Shown: positions 1-8,686 of the stretch, piece by piece
Numbering within the stretch: the first letter of the stretch is position 1
Layout of the letters: every line of letters starts with the position of its first letter
Source of the DNA: Cupriavidus cauae
Lineage (GTDB): Bacteria > Pseudomonadota > Gammaproteobacteria > Burkholderiales > Burkholderiaceae
Length of the DNA: 64,000 nucleotides
NCBI RefSeq assembly: GCF_008632125.1
Contig: NZ_VWRN01000016.1
Span: 1 to 64,000, forward strand
Direction of reading: 5' to 3'
Position numbers and translations under genes: made by a program
The notes under the pieces: model-generated
Database searches by the model: none
Told to the model about the DNA's origin: nothing
Seen by the model: the letters and a program-made list of their open reading frames with translations, nothing else

Positions 1-1497
1 GAAGCGCCGTTCGAGCTCGGCCTGGCGTTCGAGCTCCGCCTGCTCGTCGCTGAAGGCGACATCGCCCAGCATCGACAGGCCCAGGCGCGCCTCCGCCTCG
101 CTGGCATCGGCGACCACCGGCTTGACACGCCGGCGCAGCATCACGCCGCCGATCGCCAGCGCCAGCGCGGCCGCGCCGCCGGCTACCGCCGCCGGCCATG
201 GGCCGACGCCGACCGGCACGGTCGACGCCGCGGCGGCATCGACGATGCGCACCGCGCTGCTGCGGTCGGCCTGCACCAGCGACAGCTGTTCGATCTTGCG
301 GCGCAGGGTCATGTACATGTCCTCGGCCACCTTGACGTCGCGCGTCAGCGCCACCGATTCGCGCTCGGACAGCGACAGGTTCTGCATGCGCTCGTCGAGT
401 TCGCGCCGCTCGCGGATCAGCTGCTGGATCTGGCTGTCGACGGTCTTCACCTCGTTGGCATCGGTGGTGAAGCGCTGCAGCAGCTTGGTACGCTCGAGCC
501 GCAGCGCGGCGATCTGGCGCTGGTACTCCATGCTGCCTTGCAGATACGACTGCGCGTCCTGCGTCGGCTGGATCGAGCCGGAGCGCGAACGGTAACGCGT
601 CAGCGCCGCCTCCGCGCGTTCGAGCTCGGCCTGCACGCGCGGCAGCTCGGCCGCAAGGAAGGCCAGCGACTCGGCCGCGTCGCCGCGCCGCGCGCTGGTC
701 TGGCCGCGGATATAGCCATCGGCGATGCCGTTGACCAGATCGGCGGCCTGCTTGCGATCGCCGCTCTGCCAGGACAGCCGCACCGTGCCGCCCGGCATTT
801 CGCTCACCTTGAGCTGGTTCGCGACGGCGTCGACCGTGGCCACCGGATCGCGCCGCATCAGCGTGAAGCGCGTGCCCGGCCGCGCGTCGATGCGCGAGAT
901 CAGCACCTCGACGCCATCGACCGCCGCCGACTCGCCGACTCGGCCTTCGAGCAGCGTACGGTTGCCATCGCTCAAGCGAAACGCGCCGCCGCTGAGCACC
1001 TCCAGCGTCAGCGGCTTGTTCAGCAGCCGCTCGGGCACCGCCAGCGTATCGAGCGCGATGCGCTCGCCGCCCCATGCATAGCCCATCCCCGGCGGCCAGG
1101 CGCCGCGCACCTGTCCCGGCTCGGACAGGCGTGCCGCCAGGGCGCCGACCAGCGGCGCGCGCACGGGCTCGGCGGTGATGCCGAGCCTGAGCTGCTCGAT
1201 CACCGGCGCGGCCACCGCGCGGCTCTTCAGAATGCTGGCGTCGAAGCCGGCCGCGGGAGTCGACGGCGCGCCCGGTGCGCCGGCGACCGCAACGTCAGGC
1301 TGCGCGACCTGGATCAGCGCCGCGGCCTCGTAGCGCGGCGGCACCGTCAACGCGGCCAGTCCGGCCACGGCGGCGCCGGCCAGCGTCGCACCGACCAGCA
1401 GGCCGGCGCGATCCTGCAGCGCACGCGCATAGCCGGCCGGCCGCTGCGGCACCACGTTGGGAGCCGGCATCGTTCCGGCGAAAGACAACCTGTCCAC
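1..1497 (-). CDS. Wzc/GNVR-type polysaccharide chain-length protein (3' end outside window)
   Basis: This is an inner-membrane polysaccharide co-polymerase of the Wzz/Wzc/EpsF kind, which sets chain length during exopolysaccharide polymerisation. The visible part has a cytoplasmic N-terminus, a first membrane segment (about residues 30-50), a long periplasmic part with a coiled-coil stretch rich in Glu/Arg/Leu, and a second membrane segment near residue 450 followed by RRRVKPVVADASE. The reading frame runs off the left edge, so I cannot see whether a tyrosine-kinase domain with Walker motifs follows. The GTG start at 1497 was chosen because GGAG lies 7 nt upstream; an in-frame ATG at 1470 has no such site. 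Only 27 nt separate it from the Crp/Fnr gene upstream, so the two are probably co-transcribed. Family and topology are confident; kinase function is unknown. Confidence 0.75.
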   Translation of the reverse strand, partial: MDRLSFAGTMPAPNVVPQRPAGYARALQDRAGLLVGATLAGAAVAGLAALTVPPRYEAAALIQVAQPDVAVAGAPGAPSTPAAGFDASILKSRAVAAPVIEQLRLGITAEPVRAPLVGALAARLSEPGQVRGAWPPGMGYAWGGERIALDTLAVPERLLNKPLTLEVLSGGAFRLSDGNRTLLEGRVGESAAVDGVEVLISRIDARPGTRFTLMRRDPVATVDAVANQLKVSEMPGGTVRLSWQSGDRKQAADLVNGIADGYIRGQTSARRGDAAESLAFLAAELPRVQAELERAEAALTRYRSRSGSIQPTQDAQSYLQGSMEYQRQIAALRLERTKLLQRFTTDANEVKTVDSQIQQLIRERRELDERMQNLSLSERESVALTRDVKVAEDMYMTLRRKIEQLSLVQADRSSAVRIVDAAAASTVPVGVGPWPAAVAGGAAALALAIGGVMLRRRVKPVVADASEAEARLGLSMLGDVAFSDEQAELERQAELERRF

Positions 1498-1524
1498 GGC
1501 AATCTCCTGACGCACTGGCGCAGT

Positions 1525-2247
1525 TCACGCTTCGGCGAGGGCCGGCAGCAGCCGGTCGAACTCGCGCTTGACGAGCTTGTAGCATTCGCACGAATGCGCT
1601 TCGAGCCCATGACGATCCAGCACCGTGATATGGCCGCGGCTGTGATGGATCAGGCCGAGGTCCTCCAGCTTGCCGGCGGCCTCGGTCACGCCCTCGCGGC
1701 GCACGCCGAGCATGTTGGCGATGACCTGCTGCGTGATCACCAGCTCGTTGGTCGCCATGCGATCGAGTGCGAGCAGCAGCCAGCGGCACAGCTGCTTGTT
1801 CAGCGAATGATGGCGATTGCAGACCGCGGTCTGCGCGATCTGCGTCAGCACGGCCTGCACGTACAGCAGCGTGGCGCGCTGGATCGTCGGCGAGCGCATG
1901 AACTCCTGGCGCAGCGTGCCCGCCGACAGCCGATAGGCAAAGCCGGGCGTGCGCACCTCGACGCGGCACGGCATGGTGTCGCCGCCGGTCAGCACCGGAA
2001 TGCCGACCAGGCCCTCGTTGCCGATCGCGGCGATCTCGGCCGTCGCGCCGTTTTCCAGCAGCGACAGCATCGACACGATCGCCGTGGTGGGAAAGTACAC
2101 ATGGTGGATGCGTTGACCCGAGTCGGTGAGCAGTTGTCCCGCGCGCATCCGCACCAGCTCCAGATGACCCGACAGCGTCTCCCACTCCTTGCGCGGCAGC
2201 GAGGCCAGCAGGTGGTTGACGTGCAAATCCGAACGTTGACCGATCAT
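1525..2247 (-). CDS. Crp/Fnr-family transcriptional regulator
   Basis: This 240-residue protein has an N-terminal cyclic-nucleotide-binding-like beta-roll (about residues 20-130, with FPTTAIVSMLSLLENG and EIAAIGNEGLVG) and a C-terminal winged helix (about 150-225, with VITQQVIANMLGVRREGVTEAA as recognition region). There is no FNR-type cysteine cluster near the N-terminus. The RxSxxR-type phosphate-binding cassette of true CRP is not evident, so cAMP binding is doubtful. ATG 2247 follows GGGAGAACAGAA. The gene directly precedes the Wzc-like gene on the same strand with a 27-nt spacer, so it is probably a local regulator of exopolysaccharide synthesis. Crp/Fnr-like regulators at the head of EPS loci are known in beta-proteobacteria; the target here is inferred. 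Confidence 0.85.
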   Translation of the reverse strand: MIGQRSDLHVNHLLASLPRKEWETLSGHLELVRMRAGQLLTDSGQRIHHVYFPTTAIVSMLSLLENGATAEIAAIGNEGLVGIPVLTGGDTMPCRVEVRTPGFAYRLSAGTLRQEFMRSPTIQRATLLYVQAVLTQIAQTAVCNRHHSLNKQLCRWLLLALDRMATNELVITQQVIANMLGVRREGVTEAAGKLEDLGLIHHSRGHITVLDRHGLEAHSCECYKLVKREFDRLLPALAEA

Positions 2248-2553
2248 TTCTGTTCTCCCTTCTTGTCCTTTTTGTTGCTGTTTTTCCCCCGCCTCGCACC
2301 AGGACCCGTCGACGACGTCCGTCACAACCACGAGACAGCGATGCTGACCGTGACGGCGACGCGGTGCGGCTTGCGTGCTTCCATTAAGTTCCATCTGTGG
2401 GACGCCCAACAGTAGCCGCACGGCTGAAACCTGCTCATCCTTCGGTAGGTGGGAATCGGGAGGGAGCCGCGTTACAGCGGTGCAACCTTTTGGCACGGCG
2501 CAGCGGCGATGCCCGCGCGCGTTGTGATGGGGATTGGCTTGCGCGACGATGCG
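2248..2553. other. Intergenic region upstream of the Crp/Fnr gene
   Basis: This 306-bp spacer lies between the end of the GH2 gene and the start of the Crp/Fnr gene, both on the minus strand. It must hold the promoter of the regulator-wzc transcript. I see no strong inverted repeat followed by a T-run that would end the upstream operon, and no convincing short gene. Confidence 0.4.
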
Positions 2554-5463
2554 CTACGCGCCGTAGCCAAGTGGACGAGGCGCGTTCAGCGCGCGAATCT
2601 CACCCATCGGGATGGCGGTGTTCGCCAGACGGTTTAGGCCTTCTCCGCCGCCTTCATTGCCGTGCCCCTCCCGATCACGTGGTCCCTCGTCGGCACGCAG
2701 CAGCACACGGCGGCTCGCACCGGGTGCGAGATGGAAGTAATCGCTTGCCGGTTGCAGGTTCGCATCGTCGATCTGCACCCAGCGCGCGAAGCGGCGCGCC
2801 GATATCGTCAGCCACCACTGACCGTCGATGCGCTCGACCTGCGCATGCAGCTCAGGCGGCGTGAGCGCGTTGGCACTGCGATCGGGCAGATAGAAGGCTT
2901 CGCTGACGAGCGAGCCACTGGCGTCGAACCACGCCGCATGCACCACGTCATGCAGGCGCGGACCAAAGCGATAGGCATGGGCGAAGTCGAAGAATTCGCC
3001 CGCCAGCTCGGCGCCGCTGACGCATTGCACCGAGCGCGGCGCCAGCGTGAAGTCGCGTGCCACGTCGAGCAGCGGCGTCAGTCCGTCGCGCAGGCAGCGC
3101 AACTGCAGGCGTATCGGCTGCGGGGCCCCGGTCTCGTTGATCAGGTGCACATGCACGCCGTTCAGCCCTTCGTCGGTAAGCAGCACTTGCCGCGGCTGCC
3201 AGACCTGGCGCAGCGCATGCCAGGCGGATTTGGGCCGGCGCAGCGCATCGACGATGCCCCAGCCGGCGCCCGGGGCCAGGTCCTGCCATTGCCACACCAG
3301 TCCTCCGGCGCAGCTGGAGCCCGCGCGGCGCCATTCGGCGAAGACCTCGCTCATCAGCTCGGCGACGACCGCACGCGAGCACTGCAGATAGCGCGCCGGA
3401 TCCTCCCTGCGCAGGCGTGCGGGATCGACGGCGTACAGCGATTGCAGATAGAAGTCGCGCACGTCCTCGAAGTCCCAGCTCGCACCGGCATCGCGCGGCA
3501 CCGCGCGCTTCCAGCGCGGGTCGTGCACCGGCGCGACGCCGGCCATCGCCTCGCGCAGCGTGCGCTCGCATGGCACGTTGGCGAAGGCCAGGCATTCGGC
3601 GGCAAAACGCACGCGCGCGCGCCGCGCATCGTCGAGCGGCCGTTGGTAGGCGCCGACGCCGTAGTAGTGGCTGACGCCGCGATCGGGCTGGAATGGCCAC
3701 GCACCGCCGCTGGGCGAGTTGCGGACATACGGCACGGCAACACCATGCGCGGCGATGCAGTCGGGAATCACCGTGTCGAACAGCGGCTGGCGCCACGCCT
3801 CGCGCGGGGCTCCTAGCATCGCCGCCTGCTGTTCCGCCTCGCTGCCGCCGCACAGCACGGCCAGGCTCGGATGGTGGCCATGCGCGGCCAGCCATTGGTG
3901 CACCTCGCGGCGTGCGTCGTCGAGCAGCTCGGCGGCGGAGCCGGCCTGGGCGCTGGTCCCGGAGTTGGTTGCGGCGTCAGTCCCGGCATTGGTCACGGCA
4001 TTGGTCACGGCATTGGCCGCTGCGTTGATGCCGCCGCTCGGCCCGACGTTGGCCGAATAATCGAAGTTGGCAAACAGGAAGTCCTGCCAGACCAGCAGGC
4101 CCATCGCATTGCAGGCCGCGTAAAACGCCTCGCCCTGATAGCACGTCACGCCGCTGATGCGGATCATGTTCATGTTGGCGTCGCGCGCCTGTTCGAGCCA
4201 CGCGGCGCAGGTCCGCGCATCGGGCGCGTGGCCATGCAGATCGAGGCTGGCCACGCAGGCGCCGCGGCAGAACACCGGCACGCCGTTGACGCGAACGACG
4301 AAGCCGCCGTCGCGCTCGTCGACATCGACGTGCCGGAAGCCGACGCGCGCACACGGCAGCGTCTGCGCGCCGGCGCGCAGCATCACGTCGTACAGCACCG
4401 GCTCGCCGTGCGTGTGCGGCCACCATTTGCGCACGCGGGGCACGCGTACGCTGCCGTGCCATACAAGGTCGTGTTGCGGGCTGCGCTGTGAGCCGTGTCG
4501 TGGGCCGTGCTGCGGGCCGTGCTGCGGGTCGTGCTGCGCGTCGTGTAGCGGGTCGTGCCGGCATGTCAGCGCGGCCTCGTGGCCGTCGACGATCACCGTC
4601 AGCGGCCCTTGCGCGAGCGCAGCGACGCCGCGCACCTGCACCGATACGATGCCGTCGTCGCCGTCCAGGCGCGCGATCGTTTCACAGCGGGCGGCGTCGA
4701 GCGCTCGCGCGGGCTCTCGCATCGGCAGCAGATCGATCTCGCGCCACGGGCCCACCGCGTGTACCGATGGACACCAGCCGGGCATATGGCCGAGCAGCGT
4801 GGTACGGACATGCCGCAACGACGGCAGCGACACCAGCCGCGGCTTCCATCGCACCGGACCGCGCCGGCCGCGCAGCGCGCGCTCGAGCGAGCGGAAGCAC
4901 AGCGTCAGCGTGTGAGCACCGGACAGCATCAGTGCGATCTCGTGTTCGACGAACATCGAGCGGCTGTCGAGCACGCGGGTGTCGTCGAGCCACACCTCGC
5001 AGATCGTGGCGAGGCCGCGCAGCCGCAGGCAGTGGGCGCCCTCGCCGGAGATCGGCACGCGATACCAGTAGTCGCGCTGGTGCAGCGCGGGCGGCGCCTC
5101 GGCGCACCAGCGGCCCGCCGCCTGCAGCGCCTGCGCGACGGTGCCAGGGACCGGCGCCGGCAACCAGCCCACATTGCCCGGCACGGCGTCGGGCAAGTCG
5201 GGCGGCAAGTCGGGCGGCAAGTCGGCGGGCAAGTCAGTCGGCAAGTCAGTCGGCAAGTCGCCCGGCAACTCCGACGGCCTGGCGATCGCATCGGCCCCGG
5301 TTTCCAGCATCCGCCACGGACCGGCCAGCGGCTGCCGCGTCAGCGGCCGGCCCAGCGGCATGGCCGCCGCCATCCGTTCGCACACATCGGGCGCGGTCGT
5401 CGCTACGGCCGTGGGCGCGGTCGCGAGCGCGCCCGCGGCGTCAGGGCTCGCCCTCGCCGACAT
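2554..5463 (-). CDS. GH2 family beta-mannosidase-like protein with low-complexity insertions
   Basis: A protein of about 969 residues with the layout of glycoside hydrolase family 2: an N-terminal sugar-binding jelly roll (PVPGTVAQALQAAG, WYRVPI, VWLDDTRVLDSRSMFVEHE), an immunoglobulin-like domain, then a TIM barrel. In the barrel, GGSEAEQQ resembles the acid/base region and RFAAECLAFANVP sits where the family carries its nucleophile Glu. No signal peptide is seen, so it is probably cytoplasmic. ATG 5463 overlaps the end of the DUF1839 gene by 23 nt, so coupling is likely; a TTG at 5472 is also in frame. It is the last gene of the carrier-protein/ligase operon. Three stretches of in-frame 12-bp tandem repeats interrupt the conserved fold (Asp-Leu-Pro-Xaa, His-Gly-Pro-Gln-like and Asn-Ala-Val-Thr-like repeats), which is unusual. 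The substrate is unknown. Confidence 0.8.
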   Translation of the reverse strand: MSARASPDAAGALATAPTAVATTAPDVCERMAAAMPLGRPLTRQPLAGPWRMLETGADAIARPSELPGDLPTDLPTDLPADLPPDLPPDLPDAVPGNVGWLPAPVPGTVAQALQAAGRWCAEAPPALHQRDYWYRVPISGEGAHCLRLRGLATICEVWLDDTRVLDSRSMFVEHEIALMLSGAHTLTLCFRSLERALRGRRGPVRWKPRLVSLPSLRHVRTTLLGHMPGWCPSVHAVGPWREIDLLPMREPARALDAARCETIARLDGDDGIVSVQVRGVAALAQGPLTVIVDGHEAALTCRHDPLHDAQHDPQHGPQHGPRHGSQRSPQHDLVWHGSVRVPRVRKWWPHTHGEPVLYDVMLRAGAQTLPCARVGFRHVDVDERDGGFVVRVNGVPVFCRGACVASLDLHGHAPDARTCAAWLEQARDANMNMIRISGVTCYQGEAFYAACNAMGLLVWQDFLFANFDYSANVGPSGGINAAANAVTNAVTNAGTDAATNSGTSAQAGSAAELLDDARREVHQWLAAHGHHPSLAVLCGGSEAEQQAAMLGAPREAWRQPLFDTVIPDCIAAHGVAVPYVRNSPSGGAWPFQPDRGVSHYYGVGAYQRPLDDARRARVRFAAECLAFANVPCERTLREAMAGVAPVHDPRWKRAVPRDAGASWDFEDVRDFYLQSLYAVDPARLRREDPARYLQCSRAVVAELMSEVFAEWRRAGSSCAGGLVWQWQDLAPGAGWGIVDALRRPKSAWHALRQVWQPRQVLLTDEGLNGVHVHLINETGAPQPIRLQLRCLRDGLTPLLDVARDFTLAPRSVQCVSGAELAGEFFDFAHAYRFGPRLHDVVHAAWFDASGSLVSEAFYLPDRSANALTPPELHAQVERIDGQWWLTISARRFARWVQIDDANLQPASDYFHLAPGASRRVLLRADEGPRDREGHGNEGGGEGLNRLANTAIPMGEIRALNAPRPLGYGA
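3960..4022. repeat. 12-bp-period tandem repeat inside the GH2 gene (Ala/Asn/Val/Thr)
   Basis: Imperfect repeats of CATTGGTCACGG-like units encode NAVTNAVTNAGTDAAT on the minus strand. The period preserves the reading frame. It probably lies in a surface loop of the TIM barrel. Confidence 0.6.
4488..4560. repeat. 12-bp-period tandem repeat inside the GH2 gene (His/Gly/Pro/Gln)
   Basis: About six imperfect copies of GGGCCGTGCTGC encode a PQHGPQHGPRHGSQ-type stretch on the minus strand, within the immunoglobulin-like middle domain. Confidence 0.65.
5186..5272. repeat. 12-bp-period tandem repeat inside the GH2 gene (Asp-Leu-Pro-Xaa)
   Basis: Seven copies of GGCAAGTCGGGC-like units encode repeated D-L-P-[PTA] near residue 70 of the GH2 protein, just before the conserved sugar-binding domain. 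Copy-number change would keep the frame. Confidence 0.75.
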
Positions 5464-6433
5464 AGGCGGCAAGCGCCGGTACCGCGGCCTCGTAGCAGGC
5501 TTCCATCTGGTCCAGGCAATCCTGGCAAGCGTCGGGCCGGCGGCCGAGGATCGAGCGGATCAGCCGGAACTGCATCACCATCGCCTCCGATGCCAGCCGC
5601 TGGCAGGCCGTGGCGATCGCGGCCGGCAGCGGCTGTCCCTGCAGGCTGAGCCAGCGCAGGTACTTGCCCAGCAGCTCGAAGTTGGCGCCCAGCTGGCGCA
5701 GCACGTTGAAGGCGTACGGGTGGAAGGCCGGTTCGCCGCGCACCGCCAGTTCGTCCAGATGCTGCGGAAACACCTGCCGGTACGCCGCGATCGGGTTCTG
5801 CCGGGGTCGCCGCGCCAGATGCCGCCGCAACAGCGCCAGCGACGCGCGCAGCAGCATCGGCCCGGACAGCGGCGGAAAGCGCCGCCGCACCACCTCGGCA
5901 TACGGGAACAGCAGATTGGGATCGGCCTGCAGGTCGGGCAGCAAGCGGAACAGCCCCGCATAGTCGTCGCCGCGTGCGACGTGGTAGCCGTCGTTGTGGT
6001 AATAGCCGACGCCGCGCGCCTCGGGCATCAGCACGTCGATGCCGATGGTGGTCTTGGTGTGCTGGCGCCGGTACGAGGTGGCGCGATTGTCCGGCAGGTA
6101 ATAACCGTCGACCTCGAGCAGCACCACATGGCCGCGCGCGGTCTGCGTCGCGACATGGCGCTCCATCGCGTCGTAGAGCGAGAGCTCCTGCACCACCACG
6201 CCATAGAGCCGCTCCAGGTCGTCGACCGGGTATTTGAAGAAGGTGAATTGATCGCCCTCGAAGTCCTGCGCGACGGTAAACGGCAGCGCCGCCAGCGGAT
6301 CGAGCTGCCAGCCGTGCAGCAGTTCGATCCACAGGTCGACGTAGCAGTTGGTCTGCGGCCAGACCGCCTGCTCGGTATGCAGGACATGCGAGGCATGCAC
6401 GGCTGGCGCCAGCCGCCCGGTGCCGTCATACAT
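5441..6433 (-). CDS. DUF1839 family protein
   Basis: A 330-residue protein that I recognise as the DUF1839 family, whose function is not established. Conserved-looking stretches are QTNCYVDLWIELLHG, FEGDQFTFFKYP, LLEVDGYYLPDNRATSYR and GYYHNDGYHVARGDDY. The middle part resembles a cysteine-free papain-like or transglutaminase-like fold (VDGYYLPD), but this is only an impression. ATG 6433 overlaps the TGA of the ligase gene (ATGTATGA), and its own stop overlaps the start of the GH2 gene, so translation is probably coupled along the operon. DUF1839 genes are typically found beside amino acid:carrier-protein ligases, which suggests it acts on the aminoacyl-carrier protein, perhaps as an acyl/aminoacyl transferase. 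That role is inference. Confidence 0.8.
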   Translation of the reverse strand: MYDGTGRLAPAVHASHVLHTEQAVWPQTNCYVDLWIELLHGWQLDPLAALPFTVAQDFEGDQFTFFKYPVDDLERLYGVVVQELSLYDAMERHVATQTARGHVVLLEVDGYYLPDNRATSYRRQHTKTTIGIDVLMPEARGVGYYHNDGYHVARGDDYAGLFRLLPDLQADPNLLFPYAEVVRRRFPPLSGPMLLRASLALLRRHLARRPRQNPIAAYRQVFPQHLDELAVRGEPAFHPYAFNVLRQLGANFELLGKYLRWLSLQGQPLPAAIATACQRLASEAMVMQFRLIRSILGRRPDACQDCLDQMEACYEAAVPALAAYVGEGEP

Positions 6434-7439
6434 GGCGCAGTCCCAGCAGCTCGCGCACCTGGCTCGGCCAGCGTGCCAGCGCAAAACCATGGTGGCGCAG
6501 CAGCGCCAGAATCAGCCGCTCGATGCCGAAGCCGACGCAACCGGTGTGGGCGCGCGCGCCGTCGGCGGTGCGCAGCGGCCAGACTTCGGCGAAGTGGTCC
6601 TTGTGGTAGTTGAAGCTCATGCAGGCAGTGGGCGGGGCGTCGTCGTGAATCGGAATCAACAGTTCGAACTTCAGTTTCTGCTCGCGCTGGCCGTCGGCGA
6701 CGATCTTGCCGCCGCGGCCGAAGAACGGGTCGTTGGCCAGGTCGAGCTGCCAGGGCAAGGCCAGCTGCTGCGCCAGCGCGCTGCCCCGCTCGATCCACTG
6801 CGCGCGGAACGCGGCGACCTGCTCGGCGGTGCCCAGCCGCACGTACTCGCGCATGCGGAACAGCTGCATGCGCGCCGGATCAACCGAGGGCTCATGGCGG
6901 AAGCAGTACGACAGCACGTCGACGACTCGGCCCTGCGCCGGCAGCGGTCCGCGCGCGGCCATCACCGGATAGATCGGATAGCAGGCGGCCGGCGTCAGCA
7001 CCACGCGCGTGGGCCGCTGCTGGTCGGCCCATTCCTCGCCGGCATCGAGCCTGGCCAGCAGCCGGTGATGATCGCGATCGCTGCCGCAGAAGCTGTGCAC
7101 GGTGCCGGCCAGTTGCGGAAAGCTCTTCAGGTATTCGCTGGCTTCGAAGTCCTGCCGCGCCATCGCCGGCGGAAAGCGCATCACCTCGGCCTGCTGGTCG
7201 GCGCCGAGCGCGCCGATGGTGGCGTTCAGGCCGTCGGCAATGGCCTCGAAGTCGGCGCTGCGGCCATACAGGCCATCGACGCCGGTCGGAATCAGCAGGC
7301 CGGCCTCGATCAGCGCCTGGCGAAAGCGCCGCTGCGCCGCCAGCGCGGCCTCCTCCGGCGATCGTGACAGGCGCTGCGGCGGCGCCGCGGTGTCGGCAGG
7401 CTCGACGGCGCCACCGTGCTGGCCGCTCTGGTAGTCCAT
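6426..7439 (-). CDS. Amino acid:[carrier protein] ligase (class II aaRS-like, SerRS homologue)
   Basis: A 337-residue protein that looks like a stand-alone catalytic core of an atypical seryl-tRNA synthetase without the tRNA-binding arm. Class II motif 2 is visible as FRMREYVRLG (Arg195, Glu197) and motif 3 as VGFGIERL (Arg307). Cys118 in HSFCGSDRD and Cys273 in TACMSFNYHKD match the zinc-binding cysteines described for Bradyrhizobium Bll0957. Members of this family activate a small amino acid (Gly or Ala) with ATP and load it on the phosphopantetheine arm of a dedicated carrier protein instead of tRNA. The carrier protein is encoded two genes upstream. ATG 7439 follows GAGGAGAATCGGC. The gene starts 11 nt after the acyl-CoA dehydrogenase stop and overlaps the DUF1839 start. 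The amino acid used here cannot be told from sequence. Confidence 0.9.
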   Translation of the reverse strand: MDYQSGQHGGAVEPADTAAPPQRLSRSPEEAALAAQRRFRQALIEAGLLIPTGVDGLYGRSADFEAIADGLNATIGALGADQQAEVMRFPPAMARQDFEASEYLKSFPQLAGTVHSFCGSDRDHHRLLARLDAGEEWADQQRPTRVVLTPAACYPIYPVMAARGPLPAQGRVVDVLSYCFRHEPSVDPARMQLFRMREYVRLGTAEQVAAFRAQWIERGSALAQQLALPWQLDLANDPFFGRGGKIVADGQREQKLKFELLIPIHDDAPPTACMSFNYHKDHFAEVWPLRTADGARAHTGCVGFGIERLILALLRHHGFALARWPSQVRELLGLRHV

Positions 7440-7450
7440 GCCGATTCTCC

Positions 7451-8686
7451 TCAATGCGAACGTTCGGCCAGCAGCAGGCTGGCGGTATTGGTCAGGATGC
7501 GGTCGTTGCTGATCATCAGCGGCGCCGACCACAGATCGCGCAGATGGCGGCCGACGCTGAACGGCGTGCCCTGCTTGTAGCCGGCCATGCCGCAGATCAG
7601 CAGCGCGATCTGCACCGCCTCGAGCGCCAGCGCCGACACGCTGGTCTTCAGGCCGTTCATTTCGGCGGCAAAGGCAAAGTCCGCGGAGACGGATCGGCCC
7701 GGTGTGTGCTGGCGGTAATGCGCGAGCGCCATCTGCACGCGCGCCTCCATCGTGTCGATCATCGCCGCCGCCTCCGCCAGCCGCGTGGCCGACGGCGGCA
7801 GCGTGCCGGGCCGCGAGCGCGCCTGCCCCTGGAAGAAGGCCTTGGCGCGCTGTACCGCGTCGGCGGCGATGCCGGTCCACAGCGCGCTCCACAGCATGTG
7901 CGACACCGGCGTCATGGTCGCGTCGGCGATCTCGCCGAACGGCACCGGCACGATCTGCTCGCAGGCGCCGCGCGCCTCCAGCCGGAAGCCGTTGCTGCAG
8001 GTGCCGCGCATGCCCAGCGTGTCCCAGCCGCTCGTGCATTGCAGCGTGCAGTCGCCGTCGAGCACGCAGACCAATACCTGGTCGGACTGCGGGGCCTCCG
8101 CATGGCGGCGCGCGGTGGCGAGGATCACGTCGGCCTGCGCGCCGTACGAAATGGTCGGCGCCATCTTGACCAGATGAAAGCGTCCACCGTCGGTGGCCAC
8201 CGCACAGCCGCTGGTGCGCAGCGCGCCGCCGATCGACTGCTCCGAGGTGGCCGAGGCCAGCAGCAGCTGCTCGCCGGCGATGCGCGCAAGCAGGCGCTCG
8301 TGCCAGATACTGCCGCGCGCATGCGCGACCAGGCAGGCGACCTGGATCTGATGCATCGCGTAGATCATGCCAGTGGCCGCGCACGCGCCGCCGAGCACGC
8401 GGCAGATCGCCGCGATGGTTTCGAGCGACGCGCCGCCGCCACCGAGTTCCACCGGCACCATCGCACCGAGCAGGCCGCGCTCGCGCAACGCGGCAAAGGC
8501 GGCCTCGGGGAACGCCGCCTCGCGGTCCACGCGATCGGCCTGCGCCGTCGCCGGCGGCACCACCTCGCGCGCGGCAGCCAGCATGTCCCGCGGTGGATGC
8601 GCCGTGTCCGGCGGATCGACATGCGCCGCATCGGTGCCGGCATCGTGCGGGCGGGGCTGCACCGCCTGCGCCGTGAACGCGTTCAT
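7451..8686 (-). CDS. Acyl-CoA dehydrogenase family flavoprotein
   Basis: A 411-residue FAD protein of the acyl-CoA dehydrogenase superfamily. The N-terminal helical domain (FAALRERGLLGAMVPVELGGGG), the middle beta domain (LLLASATSEQSIGGA, GWDTLGMRGTCSNG) and the C-terminal four-helix domain are all present at normal length. The usual catalytic Glu is not obvious, as in relatives that act on carrier-protein-bound or non-CoA substrates. Its ATG overlaps the stop of the carrier-protein gene by 4 nt (ATGA), and the amino acid:carrier-protein ligase starts 11 nt downstream. By context it probably oxidises the aminoacyl group on the carrier protein, as related enzymes do for prolyl-carrier proteins, but this is inference. 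Confidence 0.85.
   Translation of the reverse strand: MNAFTAQAVQPRPHDAGTDAAHVDPPDTAHPPRDMLAAAREVVPPATAQADRVDREAAFPEAAFAALRERGLLGAMVPVELGGGGASLETIAAICRVLGGACAATGMIYAMHQIQVACLVAHARGSIWHERLLARIAGEQLLLASATSEQSIGGALRTSGCAVATDGGRFHLVKMAPTISYGAQADVILATARRHAEAPQSDQVLVCVLDGDCTLQCTSGWDTLGMRGTCSNGFRLEARGACEQIVPVPFGEIADATMTPVSHMLWSALWTGIAADAVQRAKAFFQGQARSRPGTLPPSATRLAEAAAMIDTMEARVQMALAHYRQHTPGRSVSADFAFAAEMNGLKTSVSALALEAVQIALLICGMAGYKQGTPFSVGRHLRDLWSAPLMISNDRILTNTASLLLAERSH

Noticed and set aside
538..2415. Long plus-strand frame of 625 codons over the Wzc/Crp genes
   Set aside because: It is antisense to two recognisable genes and contains only Arg/His/Gln-rich sequence typical of GC-rich shadow frames.
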